From positions 29,976-93,975 of the forward strand of contig JALSRG010000113.1 in the NCBI GenBank assembly GCA_026984915.1: a stretch of DNA of 64,000 nucleotides. The letters run 5' to 3'. Below the pieces are notes generated by a model that did no database searches, was not told the DNA's origin, and saw only the letters and a list, made by a program, of their open reading frames with translations. Source of the DNA: Marinosulfonomonas sp. (GTDB lineage: Bacteria; Pseudomonadota; Alphaproteobacteria; Rhodobacterales; Rhodobacteraceae). The translations under genes were made by a program, and so were the position numbers. The first letter of the stretch is position 1; the number at the start of each line of letters is the position of its first letter. Positions 33,338 to 43,900 of this stretch are shown here, in pieces.

Positions 33338-34168
33338 TCAGTTTCTCCTCAGGCCCAGAATTTCGCGCGCCTGCAACGGAGTCGCAACCGGCCGGTTGTA
33401 TTTGTCGCACAGATCAACCGCGCGTTTGACAAGGGCGGCATTGGATGGGGCAAGGGTTTTGCGATCTATCCGCATGTTGTCCTCCAGACCTGTGCGCGTG
33501 TGGCCGCCGGCCGCAATGGACCATTCGTTTACAACGATCTGCCCCGGGCCGACACCCGCGCCGCACCATTGGGCGTCAGGGGCAAGCCGTGCCAGTGTTC
33601 TGACATAGAAATCAAACACCTGCCTGTCCACCGGCATCGCGTTTTTCACACCCATGACGAACTGTACATAAAGCGGCGCATTCAGCCGCCCGTCTGTAGC
33701 CATCTTGACAGCCTGAAAAATATGGCTGAGGTCAAAGGCCTCTATTTCCGGCTTTATGTCGTATTTTTGCATTTCAGCCGCCAGCCAATCCACCAGATCG
33801 GGCGGATTTTCGTATACCCGGGTCGGAAAATTGTTGGACCCGACCGAGAGAGAGGCCATGTCCGGCCGCAGGCTCAGCATTCCACCACGCGCCTTGCCGG
33901 CACCCGAACGCCCGCCGGTGGACAATTGTATGATCATACCGGGGCAGTGTGTTTCGATCGCCGCCTTGAGGCGGGCGAAACGCTCGGGATCGGATGTCGG
34001 TGTCCCATCATCTTCGCGCACGTGGCAATGGGCAATCGAGGCCCCCGCCTCATAGGCGGCATGGGTGCTTTCAACCTGTTCGCTCAGGGTGATGGGCACA
34101 GCCGGGTTATGGGTTTTCTGGGCAACCGACCCGGTGATTGCCACACATATGATGCAGGGATTTTCCAT
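33338..34168 (-). CDS. DUF849 beta-keto acid cleavage enzyme (BKACE), probably for beta-ketoadipate
   Basis: A 276-residue Zn-dependent TIM-barrel enzyme of the BKACE/Kce family, which condenses a beta-keto acid with acetyl-CoA to give acetoacetate and a new acyl-CoA. Metal-binding HCH appears in ASIAHCHVRED (near residue 47). The barrel segments GRSGAGKARGGMLSLRPDMASLSVGSNNF and GAGVGPGQIVVNEW are family-like. It sits between pcaG and pcaB with three-base and one-base spacing, so the physiological substrate is most likely beta-ketoadipate, giving acetoacetate plus succinyl-CoA. That would bypass PcaIJ and PcaF, neither of which is in the window. The substrate is inferred. Confidence 0.85.
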   Translation of the reverse strand: MENPCIICVAITGSVAQKTHNPAVPITLSEQVESTHAAYEAGASIAHCHVREDDGTPTSDPERFARLKAAIETHCPGMIIQLSTGGRSGAGKARGGMLSLRPDMASLSVGSNNFPTRVYENPPDLVDWLAAEMQKYDIKPEIEAFDLSHIFQAVKMATDGRLNAPLYVQFVMGVKNAMPVDRQVFDFYVRTLARLAPDAQWCGAGVGPGQIVVNEWSIAAGGHTRTGLEDNMRIDRKTLAPSNAALVKRAVDLCDKYNRPVATPLQAREILGLRRN

Positions 34169-34171
34169 CGC

Positions 34172-34780
34172 TCAGATGTCCAGAAAGACAGTTTCCTCCG
34201 GCCCCTGAATATGGATGTCAAACCGGTATGTCACGCCTTCTTTGTTTTCGTGGCGTTTGGCAATCAGGGTATTTCGGCGATGGGCCTGTTCAATCAGCGA
34301 AAGAACCGGATCTTCTGCGTTCGCTTTGGTTTCGTCACTGAAATACAGGCGGGTGTTCAGGCCGATGTTGATACCGCGTGCTACAATCCACAGGTTTATA
34401 TGCGGGGCCTGCCGGGTGTGGTTGCGCCCCGGTGTTGTGCCCGGTTTGATGGTGTCAAACTGCCACTCTCCTGTGCTGAAATCGGCGATGACACGCCCCC
34501 AGCCGCGAAACCCGTCTTCGACTTTCCGGCCGTCCTCGGGATGCGCATAGTGTCCGTCGGCATTGGCCTGCCAGACCTCGATCAGAACATCCTTTATCGG
34601 CGCGCCGGTTCCGTCATAAACACAGCCTTCAATCCGGATACGTTCTCCTTTGGCGTTTGGCCCGGCAATATCATGGCCCAGTTCCTCGTCAAAGATCTGA
34701 AATCCGGCGGCACCGGGGGCAAGGCCGATATGCACATAGGGGCCGGCTGTCTGTGAGGGTGTTTCATTCAAGGTGTCCAT
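34172..34780 (-). CDS. pcaG: Protocatechuate 3,4-dioxygenase alpha subunit
   Basis: A 202-residue subunit of the intradiol ring-cleaving enzyme that converts protocatechuate to 3-carboxymuconate. The segments TPSQTAGPYVHIGLAPGA (near the N-terminus) and IEVWQANADGHYAHPED (near residue 67) are typical. The alpha subunit lacks the full iron ligand set, which is supplied by PcaH. It follows pcaH by two bases and precedes BKACE by three. Confidence 0.95.
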   Translation of the reverse strand: MDTLNETPSQTAGPYVHIGLAPGAAGFQIFDEELGHDIAGPNAKGERIRIEGCVYDGTGAPIKDVLIEVWQANADGHYAHPEDGRKVEDGFRGWGRVIADFSTGEWQFDTIKPGTTPGRNHTRQAPHINLWIVARGINIGLNTRLYFSDETKANAEDPVLSLIEQAHRRNTLIAKRHENKEGVTYRFDIHIQGPEETVFLDI

Positions 34781-34782
34781 GT

Positions 34783-35520
34783 TCAGTTTCCCTCCAGTCG
34801 GTTTTCAAACAGGGTTGAGCGCCGCCCGCGCAGAACGATGTCGAAACGATAGGCCAGCATGTCAAACGGTACCGATGACCTGACATCAAGCCGGGCAATC
34901 AATTGCTCTACCGCGTCCGGGTCGGGGATGGTCTGGGCAATCGGGCAGCGGGCGATCAGCGGATCTCCCTCAAAATAAAGCTGGGTGATCAGTCTTTGCG
35001 CAAATCCGCTGCCAAAGACAGAAAAGTGAATATGCGCCGGGCGCCAGCTGTCGGTCCAGTTGCGCCACGGGTAGGCGCCGGGTTTGACGGTGCGAAAGAA
35101 ATAATAGCCTTCCTCATCAGTCAGGGTGCGGCCACATCCGCCGAAGTTCGGGTCGATCGGCGCAAGATACGTGTCGTTGCGGTGCCGATAGCGCCCGCCG
35201 GCATTTGCCTGCCAGATTTCGACAAGCGTGTTTGGCACGGCGCGGCCGTTTTCATCCAGCACCCTGCCGTGGACGATGATGCGCTCGCCAATCGGATCAC
35301 CGCTGTGGCAATAGTTTTTCAGCAGGTCGTTATCCTGCGGGCCCAGATCGTTGTGCGAAAACAGGGGGCCGGTGATTTCCGACAAGGAGTTCTCAAGCGA
35401 CAACAGCGCATATTGCGGCGAGCGGGTGACCGAGGTCTTGTAATCCGGGGTCAGGGCCGGGGGCTGGCGAAGCCGGTCGCGCTGGTAAAACTCGGCGGGC
35501 GGGCCTTTCTTGTGGGTCAT
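34783..35520 (-). CDS. pcaH: Protocatechuate 3,4-dioxygenase beta subunit
   Basis: A 245-residue catalytic subunit. The Fe(III) ligands are in place: tyrosine in GGRYRHRND (near residue 109), tyrosine in [10 protein letters not shown] (near 149) and the two histidines in [11 protein letters not shown] (near 162-164). The N-terminal segment [25 protein letters not shown] is typical of PcaH. It overlaps pcaC by four bases and forms an (alpha-beta)n holoenzyme with PcaG. Confidence 0.96.
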   Translation of the reverse strand: MTHKKGPPAEFYQRDRLRQPPALTPDYKTSVTRSPQYALLSLENSLSEITGPLFSHNDLGPQDNDLLKNYCHSGDPIGERIIVHGRVLDENGRAVPNTLVEIWQANAGGRYRHRNDTYLAPIDPNFGGCGRTLTDEEGYYFFRTVKPGAYPWRNWTDSWRPAHIHFSVFGSGFAQRLITQLYFEGDPLIARCPIAQTIPDPDAVEQLIARLDVRSSVPFDMLAYRFDIVLRGRRSTLFENRLEGN

Positions 35521-35897
35521 AGGTACACCCCCATATCATGGTAGGTTTCCTTGGCGATTTTCAAGGCGTGGTTGGCTGCCGGCACCCCGGCGTAAATGGC
35601 AACATGCATAAAGGCCTCGCGTACTTCACCGGGGGTTGCGCCGGTGTTTTTCGTGGCGCGGATATGCATGGCTAGCTCCTCCCAATATCCGCCGGCGGCC
35701 AGCAGCGCCAAGGTGATCAGAGAGCGGTCACGCGGCGCAATCGCCTCGCTGGCCCAGACATTTCCCCATGCGCTTTCGGTGATCAGTTCCTGAAACGGCG
35801 TATCAAACCCGGTCTTTGCCTCTTCGGCGCGATCCACATGCGCATCCCCCAAAACCGCGCGACGCATGCGCATCCCCTTTTCCAGACGTTCAGACAT
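35517..35897 (-). CDS. pcaC: 4-carboxymuconolactone decarboxylase
   Basis: A 126-residue AhpD/CMD-fold enzyme that decarboxylates 4-carboxymuconolactone to beta-ketoadipate enol-lactone. Family landmarks are [14 protein letters not shown], the [23 protein letters not shown] helix and [21 protein letters not shown] 35897 is chosen because AAGGAG lies 8 bases upstream; a TTG two codons earlier is less likely. It overlaps the pcaD stop by eight bases and pcaH by four. It is a separate gene from pcaD, not the PcaL fusion. Confidence 0.94.
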   Translation of the reverse strand: MSERLEKGMRMRRAVLGDAHVDRAEEAKTGFDTPFQELITESAWGNVWASEAIAPRDRSLITLALLAAGGYWEELAMHIRATKNTGATPGEVREAFMHVAIYAGVPAANHALKIAKETYHDMGVYL

Positions 35898-36683
35898 GGC
35901 CAATCTCCTTCAGAAATTCCGCAAGTATTGCCGCATATTCAGCAGGGGCTTCGACACAGGGCAAATGCCCCGCCCCCCTGATCAGACGAAATTTGGAACC
36001 GGGAACAAGATCCGCGGTTTCGCGCACCAGATCAGGTGGTGTTGAGCCATCTTCGGCCCCGGCAATGGCCAGCGTGGGCAGGCGCAGGCGGGCCGTGCTG
36101 TCATAGAGGTCGGTTTCCGAAATGGCGGCGCAGCATCCCAGATAGCCGGGCAAGGGCGTGCGGCACAGCATATTGCGCCAGCCGCTCAGCTCAACGGCCC
36201 GTTCCCTGCGAAATGATTCTGAAAACCAGCGGGTCAGAATGGATTCCTCAAGCGCCGCAATGCCGCCCGTTCTGATCGAATCCATACGTTCCTGCCACAT
36301 CTGGGGTGTGCCGATCTTTGCAGCGGTGTTGGACAGCACCAGTGCCCGCACGAGATCAGGCCGTTCCGCCGCCAGTCCCTGTGCGATCATGCCGCCGATG
36401 GAAAGGCCGGCGAAAACGCAGTTCTTCACCCCTAGCTGGTCAAGCAGTTGTGCCGCATCCTGTACAAGATCCCCCATGAAATAGGCGCCATCCGGCGCGG
36501 ACGTGAGCCCGTGCCCCCGGGTGTCATAGCGGATGATCCGCAGTCCGTCCGGCATGTGCGAAACCACGCCGTCCCATAGCCGCAAATCCGTTCCCAGCGA
36601 GTTGGAAAAGATAACTGGCAGGCCTTGCGGATCTCCCTCATCCCTGTAGTGCAGCCTGATTTTTCCCAGATCGGCGATTTGCA

Positions 36684-36684
<1 letters not shown>
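35890..36684 (-). CDS. pcaD: 3-oxoadipate enol-lactonase
   Basis: A 264-residue alpha/beta hydrolase that opens the enol-lactone to beta-ketoadipate. The nucleophile elbow is GLSIGG (serine near residue 96), the oxyanion region is SNSLGTDLRLWD, and the catalytic histidine is in GAGHLPCVEAP near 241. It starts at ATG 36684, overlapping the pobA stop by one base (TGATG); a TTG one codon upstream is the alternative. Context within pobA-pcaDCHG makes the assignment firm within a family that is otherwise hard to name. Confidence 0.93.
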
Positions 36685-37874
<1,190 letters not shown>

Positions 37875-37888
37875 TCAGCTTTGGCAAG

Positions 37889-37909
37889 ATAGTTTGCAAT
37901 GTCAACTAT
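37889..37909. promoter_or_regulatory. Palindrome upstream of pobA, candidate operator
   Basis: A 21-base dyad has perfect six-base arms ATAGTT (37889-37894) and AACTAT (37904-37909) plus an inner CA/TG pair. On the minus strand it includes TTGACA, a consensus -35 hexamer. It is suitably placed to control pobA-pca; the binding protein is unknown. Confidence 0.5.
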
Positions 37910-37911
37910 TT

Positions 37912-38907
37912 TCAGGTCACTTCCGGTGAATCATTCAGGGCGATGGAGAACAGTTCACGATCGACATTGCCGCCCGAGGCGACAACAATGACGGTATCGG
38001 CCTCCAGCAGGTCTGTCCGGAAAAGGGCAGCCGCCAGCGCAGAGGCTCCACCCGGTTCTATAACGATTTTCAACCGTAGAAAGGCCAGCGCCATGGCCTG
38101 CAGGCATTCACTGTCTGCAACAATCAGTCCGGGGCCGCAAAGCTGGCGCAGGATGGGGAAGGTCAGCTTTCCGGGGGCCGGGGTGATGATGGCATCGCAG
38201 ATTGAACCTGTCATGGAAGGGTTGTGTTCGATTTGTCCGGATTCCAGTGATCTGCGTACATCGTCAAAGCCTTCGGGCTCAACCGGGTGAACCTGCATGT
38301 CGGGGGCGTCCTGCGCAAGCGCCAGAGCGATGCCGGAGGTCAGCCCGCCGCCGCCGCAGGGCACCAGAACCTGCGCCTCGCTCACGCCCTGCTCGGCCGC
38401 CTGTGCTGCGATTTCAAGCCCGACGGAACCTTGCCCGGCAACCACCAGCGGGCTGTCAAAGGGCTTTACCAGCGTCAGGCCGCGTTCTTTGGCCAGGCGT
38501 TCGCCAATCTCGTCCCGGTCCTGGGTGGCGCGGTCGTACTGCACCACCTCGGCGCCCAGGGCGCGGGTGTTGTCAATTTTCAGGCGCGGCGCATCGGTTG
38601 GCATGACAATGACCGCTGGAACGCCATGGGCACGTGCCGCCAAAGCAACCCCTTGCGCATGGTTGCCCGAAGAAAATGCGATAACCCCTTGGGAACGCTG
38701 CTTTTCCGGCATGGCGGACAAGGCAGACCAGGCGCCGCGAAACTTGAAGCTGCCGGTATGTTGCAGACATTCCGGTTTGACGAAAACCTGCCGTCCGGCG
38801 ATTTCGTTCAGAAACGGCGAAGAGAGCAAAGGCGTGCGACGGACCTTGCCAGCCAGCCGGCCAGCCGCAGCACGGATCATATCATAGGTAACCGTATCAG
38901 AATTCAT
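37912..38907 (-). CDS. PLP-dependent threonine/serine dehydratase-like protein
   Basis: A 331-residue fold-type II PLP enzyme. The Schiff-base lysine lies in HTGSFKFRGA (near residue 54), the phosphate-binding loop is CGGGGLTSG (near 190), and the SSGNHAQGVA substrate loop is near 80. It lacks the C-terminal ACT regulatory domain of biosynthetic IlvA, so it resembles catabolic TdcB or serine/threonine racemase-dehydratases. Which of these activities it has cannot be told. It overlaps the upstream hydrolase gene by four bases. Confidence 0.86.
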   Translation of the reverse strand: MNSDTVTYDMIRAAAGRLAGKVRRTPLLSSPFLNEIAGRQVFVKPECLQHTGSFKFRGAWSALSAMPEKQRSQGVIAFSSGNHAQGVALAARAHGVPAVIVMPTDAPRLKIDNTRALGAEVVQYDRATQDRDEIGERLAKERGLTLVKPFDSPLVVAGQGSVGLEIAAQAAEQGVSEAQVLVPCGGGGLTSGIALALAQDAPDMQVHPVEPEGFDDVRRSLESGQIEHNPSMTGSICDAIITPAPGKLTFPILRQLCGPGLIVADSECLQAMALAFLRLKIVIEPGGASALAAALFRTDLLEADTVIVVASGGNVDRELFSIALNDSPEVT

Positions 38908-39722
38908 TGAATTGTCTCCAGTAACACATTGATAGCATGTAAACTTTCTGATTCATCGAGAAACGGAACATGGCCCCGGTCCGGTACTTGGGCAAATATC
39001 ATATCCGGCCGCTGCCGGCGCATGGTGCCCGCGGTTTCGGGGCTGAGGATATTTGAATTTTCACCCCGGATCAGGGCCAGAGGCACCCCCTCCAGTGCCG
39101 CAAAAAGCGGCCAGAGATCCGGCAGGGGCTGGTTGCTTTGCCCGGTAAAGACCATGCGCAGGGCCGGATCATAATTCAGGCCCAGCCCATCGGCGGTTTC
39201 GGTAAACAGATTGCGCACCTCCTGTTGCCAGCGGGTCTGGGGCACCCCGTAAAACCCCGGCATTTTCTGCCGCGCCACTGCCGCCGCATCATATGTCTTA
39301 TAGGGGGGCGGGCGACCAAGGTAGCTGTCAATCAGGGCCAGCCCGGCCGGGTCGATTTCCGGGCCGATGTCATTCAGGATGACGCCCTTCAGCCGGTCAT
39401 GCGCGCTGGCCGCCAGCGTCATGGCAATCAGCCCGCCACGCGACGTTCCCAGCACGGTGACAGCATCCAGCCTGAGAAAATCAAGCAATTCCAACACGTC
39501 AGCGGCTTCGCGGGCAATGGTATACGTGGTCGGATCGGCCCATTGCGAGGCCCCGCGACCACGATAATCCAGCCGGATCAGGCGATGGCCGGCAAGGTGC
39601 GGCGCCACAAAATCAAAATCGGAACTGTTGCGGGTCAGGCCGGACAGGCACAATAGAGGCGGGCCTTTTCCCTCATCCCGATAGGCCAGTTTCACACCGT
39701 CGCTTGTGCTGAAAAAGCGCAT
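38904..39722 (-). CDS. Alpha/beta hydrolase, substrate unknown
   Basis: A 272-residue alpha/beta hydrolase. The oxyanion region is LLCLSGLTRNSSDFDF, the nucleophile elbow GTSRGG (serine near residue 94), and the likely catalytic histidine is in DRGHVPFLDE near the C-terminus. The cap region is rich in Pro/Gly. It starts on the last base of the HAD gene (TGATG) and overlaps the dehydratase, forming a tight three-gene unit. It could be an esterase or lactonase; no specific substrate is supported. Confidence 0.83.
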   Translation of the reverse strand: MRFFSTSDGVKLAYRDEGKGPPLLCLSGLTRNSSDFDFVAPHLAGHRLIRLDYRGRGASQWADPTTYTIAREAADVLELLDFLRLDAVTVLGTSRGGLIAMTLAASAHDRLKGVILNDIGPEIDPAGLALIDSYLGRPPPYKTYDAAAVARQKMPGFYGVPQTRWQQEVRNLFTETADGLGLNYDPALRMVFTGQSNQPLPDLWPLFAALEGVPLALIRGENSNILSPETAGTMRRQRPDMIFAQVPDRGHVPFLDESESLHAINVLLETIQ

Positions 39723-40408
39723 CAGGACGCCGCCGCAAGGGCAGGGATCGGCGTCAGATCTGACAGGATGTGATCAGGCTTCCAGGGCAGGCGGTCGATG
39801 GGCTCTGCGGCGCGGTTGGCCCATGCGGTCTGAAAGCCGTATCCGGCGGCTGCCGCCGCATCCCAGCCGTTGGATGACACAAACAGAACCTGCCCCGGTT
39901 TGCAGGAAAATCGTTTTTCTACAAGGGCATAAACGCTATGGTGTGGTTTATAAACACCAACGCTTTCCACCGATAGCACATCATCCAGCATGTCCGTTAT
40001 TCCGGCGGATTTTACCGCCCCCTGCAACATGTCGGGGCTGCCGTTTGACAGGATGGCGGTGTTCAGCCCGGCGGCTTTCAGGGCGCCCAGCATGGCCGGC
40101 ACTTCGGGGTAGGCCGAGAGCTGCCAATAGAGCGCCAGCAGCCGTTCGCGCAGGTCTGGATCCGTCAGGCCGTTGGCCTCAAGCGCCCAGTCGAGCCCGT
40201 CCTGGGTGACGGTCCAGAAATCGGTATGGGCGTCAGCGATGGCGCGCAGCCAGGTGTACTGCAACTGCTTTGATCGCCAGTCTGCGGCCAGCTTTTGCCA
40301 AACGGCGGCAAAGGCCGCGCGCCCCGGCTCGGCCGCAGCTTCGCGGGCCGCGGCCGCAACGTCAAAAAGCGTGCCGTAAGCATCAAAAACACAGGTGGTG
40401 ACGGTCAT
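39722..40408 (-). CDS. HAD-superfamily (S)-2-haloacid dehalogenase, type II
   Basis: A 228-residue HAD hydrolase. The nucleophile aspartate is in VFDAYGTLFD (residue 8). The helical cap contains LRAIADAHTDFW and LSAYPEVPAMLGAL, and later HAD motifs are ILSNGSPDML (serine/asparagine motif II, near 115), KPHHSVYAL (lysine, motif III) and FVSSNGWDAAAAAGYGF (motif IV). The S-N-G-W-D pattern in motif IV is typical of L-2-haloacid dehalogenases rather than phosphatases. ATG 40408 has AAGGGGG upstream. It is the first gene of the long minus-strand run. Confidence 0.86.
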   Translation of the reverse strand: MTVTTCVFDAYGTLFDVAAAAREAAAEPGRAAFAAVWQKLAADWRSKQLQYTWLRAIADAHTDFWTVTQDGLDWALEANGLTDPDLRERLLALYWQLSAYPEVPAMLGALKAAGLNTAILSNGSPDMLQGAVKSAGITDMLDDVLSVESVGVYKPHHSVYALVEKRFSCKPGQVLFVSSNGWDAAAAAGYGFQTAWANRAAEPIDRLPWKPDHILSDLTPIPALAAAS

Positions 40409-40473
40409 GAGAATTCCCCCTTGGTCAGACAGAGAGTGGCATAGCGTTGCCAGCCTGAAAAGGGCGAATTCGG

Positions 40474-40514
40474 GTGTATGGAAAGCGTATGGAAAGCGTA
40501 TGGGTTTTATACAC
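40474..40514. repeat. Tandem 11-base repeats inside an inverted repeat, upstream of the dehalogenase operon
   Basis: TATGGAAAGCG occurs at 40477-40487 and 40488-40498, with a partial third copy at 40499-40503. The set is bracketed by GTGTAT (40474-40479) and ATACAC (40509-40514). It lies 66 bases upstream of the first start in the minus-strand run. Helical-turn spacing suggests an operator. Confidence 0.5.
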
Positions 40515-40611
40515 AGGCCGGACAAAGGCCGCGCGGCGCAAAACCGATGCCGGCATTGGGCCTGCGCCGGGCCGGTTCGGCCGGTTGCGACCGTTATGGC
40601 TGTCGCGGCCG

Positions 40612-41400
<789 letters not shown>

Positions 41401-41403
41401 GGT

Positions 41404-42636
41404 CTATTTCCCGTGAAATTTCGAAAGCAGCATCGAGCCGTTGGTGCCGCCAAAACCAAAGCTGTTGGTCATCACCGTATCCAGGCCGGCGTTTTCCACC
41501 AGTGTGGTGGCAATTTCGGCCGGATCCAGCGCCGGATCCAGGGTTTCGACATTGATCGAGGGGGCGATGAAATCGTTCTCCAGCATCAAGAGGCAATAGA
41601 TCGCCTCTTGTGCACCGGTGGCCCCCTGACTGTGGCCGGTCATCGATTTGGTTGAACTGACGGGGGGCGTTTTGCCGGTGCCAAAGACCCGGCGCACCGC
41701 CTCAATCTCGCCGACATCACCCACAGGGGTACTGGTGCCGTGCGCATTGATATAGCTGACCGTGCGCTCTTCGGGCAGCGACTGCAACGCCAGCCGCATG
41801 GCCCGTTCACCGCCTTCGCCGGACGGCGCTACCATGTCATGCCCGTCCGAGGTGGCGGCGTAGCCGGTGACTTCGGCATAGATTTTGGCGCCGCGGGCCA
41901 GGGCGTGCTCCAGCTCCTCCAGCACCACCATGCCGCCACCGCCGGCAATGACAAAGCCGTCGCGATCCGCGTCAAAAGCGCGGCTGGCGCGTTCGGGGGT
42001 GTCGTTGAATTTACTGCTCATGGCGCCCATTGCATCGAACAGGCAGGACAGGGTCCAGTCCAGTTCCTCGCCACCGCCGGCAAACATGATATCCTGTTTG
42101 CCCATCATGATCTGTTCGGCGGCATTGCCGATACAATGCAGGCTGGTCGAACAGGCCGAGGTGATGGAATAGCTGATCCCCTTGATCTTGAACGCGGTCG
42201 AAAGATTTGCCGACACGGTTGACGACATGCATTTGGGCACCGCAAACGGGCCGATCCATTTTGGCGCGCCCTTTTGAATGACTGTCTGGTGCGCCTTGAA
42301 AAAAGTGCTGGTTGAAGGCCCGCCGGACCCGGCAATCAGGCCGGTATGCGGGTTGACGATATCGCTTTCTTCCAGACCGGCATCGGCAATGGCCTGTTGC
42401 ATGGCGATATGCGCATAGGCGGCGCCCGGCCCCATGAAACGCAGGGTGCGCTTTTCAACGTGGTCCTTGATGTCGATATCCGGCGCCCCGGCGATCTGGC
42501 TGCGAAACCCGTGCTCGATCATGTCTTCGTTTGCGGTAATGCCGGATTTTCCGGCCCGCAGCGAGGCGGTGACTTGGGTTACATTATTGCCGATCGAGGA
42601 TACGATCCCCATTCCGGTGATGACGACGCGACGCAT
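41404..42636 (-). CDS. fabB: Beta-ketoacyl-ACP synthase I, FabB
   Basis: A 410-residue thiolase-fold condensing enzyme needed for unsaturated fatty acid synthesis. The catalytic cysteine is in [12 protein letters not shown] (near residue 160), and the two histidines are in [12 protein letters not shown] (near 297) and [15 protein letters not shown] (near 333). It is found directly after fabA, which supports FabB rather than FabF. It begins 31 bases after the fabA stop. Confidence 0.95.
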   Translation of the reverse strand: MRRVVITGMGIVSSIGNNVTQVTASLRAGKSGITANEDMIEHGFRSQIAGAPDIDIKDHVEKRTLRFMGPGAAYAHIAMQQAIADAGLEESDIVNPHTGLIAGSGGPSTSTFFKAHQTVIQKGAPKWIGPFAVPKCMSSTVSANLSTAFKIKGISYSITSACSTSLHCIGNAAEQIMMGKQDIMFAGGGEELDWTLSCLFDAMGAMSSKFNDTPERASRAFDADRDGFVIAGGGGMVVLEELEHALARGAKIYAEVTGYAATSDGHDMVAPSGEGGERAMRLALQSLPEERTVSYINAHGTSTPVGDVGEIEAVRRVFGTGKTPPVSSTKSMTGHSQGATGAQEAIYCLLMLENDFIAPSINVETLDPALDPAEIATTLVENAGLDTVMTNSFGFGGTNGSMLLSKFHGK

Positions 42637-42667
42637 ATCAGCTCTCCTTGGTCGTAGAAATTCCGGC

Positions 42668-43180
42668 CTAGCTCTTCTCGGCGGCCAGACCGACTTTCAT
42701 GTTTTTCACGGCGCAGACTTCTTCGCCATCGGCCAGCACGATGCCATCGGCCACACCCATTTTCAGGCGGCGGTCGATGACCCGGGTGAAATCGACCTTG
42801 TAGGTGACTTTCTTGCGCTCCGGTGTGACCATGCCCGAGAGTTTGACCTCGCCAACTCCCAGCGCAAACCCCTGACCCTGCCAGCCGCGCCAGCCCAGAT
42901 TGAAGCCGGTCAGTTGCCACAGCCCGTCAAGCATCAGGCAGCCGGGCATGACCGGGTTGCCGGGGAAATGGCAGGGAAAGAACCAGAGATCAGGATTAAT
43001 ATCAAGTTCGGCGACGATATGGCCCTTGCCATGCGCCCCCGCATCACCGGAAACATCGGTGATCCGGTCCATCATCAGCATGGGCGGCAGCGGAAGCTGC
43101 GCGTTCCCCGGCCCGAAGAGTTCGCCCCGCGCGCATCTTATCAACGCGTCTTTGTCAAAACTGGTCGGAAATTCGGCCAT
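42668..43180 (-). CDS. fabA: 3-hydroxydecanoyl-ACP dehydratase/isomerase, FabA
   Basis: A 170-residue hot-dog-fold enzyme that dehydrates 3-hydroxydecanoyl-ACP and isomerises trans-2 to cis-3-decenoyl-ACP, the branch point to unsaturated fatty acids. The catalytic histidine is in [15 protein letters not shown] (near residue 69), and the aspartate is in [10 protein letters not shown] (near 83). ATG 43180 is chosen because GCAGGA precedes it; an ATG five codons earlier has no SD. It is divergent from irr. Confidence 0.95.
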   Translation of the reverse strand: MAEFPTSFDKDALIRCARGELFGPGNAQLPLPPMLMMDRITDVSGDAGAHGKGHIVAELDINPDLWFFPCHFPGNPVMPGCLMLDGLWQLTGFNLGWRGWQGQGFALGVGEVKLSGMVTPERKKVTYKVDFTRVIDRRLKMGVADGIVLADGEEVCAVKNMKVGLAAEKS

Positions 43181-43196
43181 ATTATCCTGCCCCATA

Positions 43197-43219
43197 TGTC
43201 ATTTGTCGTGTCACTTGTC
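43197..43219. repeat. Tandem direct repeat in the fabA-irr divergent region
   Basis: TGTCATTTGTC (43197-43207) and TGTCACTTGTC (43209-43219) differ at one base and are spaced 12 bases apart, just upstream of fabA. More TGTC/GGTC units follow to about 43250. It could be a binding site for a fatty-acid or iron regulator. Confidence 0.4.
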
Positions 43220-43373
43220 CTGGTCTTTTCTCGGTCTGTCCTGTCCTAGCATTCGTGCCCGAGTGAGGGCAATAGCCCGTTGCGCGCGCGTGCCGCAGGC
43301 CTGCGAATGAAAATCATTTGAAAAATGGCGGGTGACGTCCTATTTTAAGGGATGTAACAGGAAAAATGGTGCG

Positions 43374-43790
43374 ATGAGCGCGACAGAAACACAGCGCGGC
43401 AGTAAATGGCTGAGTGGTGCCGGATTGCGCCCGACACGGCAGCGCGTGGCGCTGGCGTCGCTGTTGGTCGGCGATGGCAAGCACCGCCATGTGACTGCGG
43501 AAAGCCTTTATCTGGCGGCGCGCGATGCCGGTGAAAAGGTCTCGCTGGCGACGGTGTACAATACGCTGCGCGCCTTTTGCGAGGCCGGACTGTTGCGGGA
43601 GATCCTGCTGGAAGGCACCAAAAGCTATTTTGATACCAATGTGACCGATCATCCGCATTTCTTCTGGGAAGACGACCAGACCCTGATCGACGCACCCAAG
43701 GAGCAGTTGGAAATCAGCCGTCTGCCAGAGGCCCCGGCAGGTGCGCGTGTCAGCAAAGTGGATGTTGTGATCCGCCTGCGCCGCGCATAA
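43374..43790 (+). CDS. irr: Fur-family iron response regulator Irr
   Basis: A 138-residue Fur-superfamily regulator. The winged helix contains LRPTRQRVALASLL and the recognition helix VSLATVYNTLRAFCEAGL. The HPHFFWEDD segment (near residue 92) matches the histidine cluster of Irr rather than the metal sites of canonical Fur, and the CxxC zinc motifs of Fur are absent. Irr controls heme and iron genes in alphaproteobacteria and is degraded on heme binding in some. ATG 43374 is used; an SD-like AGGAAA lies about ten bases upstream. It is divergent from fabA, as in related genomes. Confidence 0.87.
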   Translation: MSATETQRGSKWLSGAGLRPTRQRVALASLLVGDGKHRHVTAESLYLAARDAGEKVSLATVYNTLRAFCEAGLLREILLEGTKSYFDTNVTDHPHFFWEDDQTLIDAPKEQLEISRLPEAPAGARVSKVDVVIRLRRA

Positions 43791-43900
43791 GGCGCATTCA
43801 TGGGACGGCGCGCTGTCCCGGTCTGACGGTTTGAATTCGGTCCCGGTTCGCGTTAGGCTCATTCAACCAATGTGCATACGTTTGAAAGTGAGTGGTTTTC

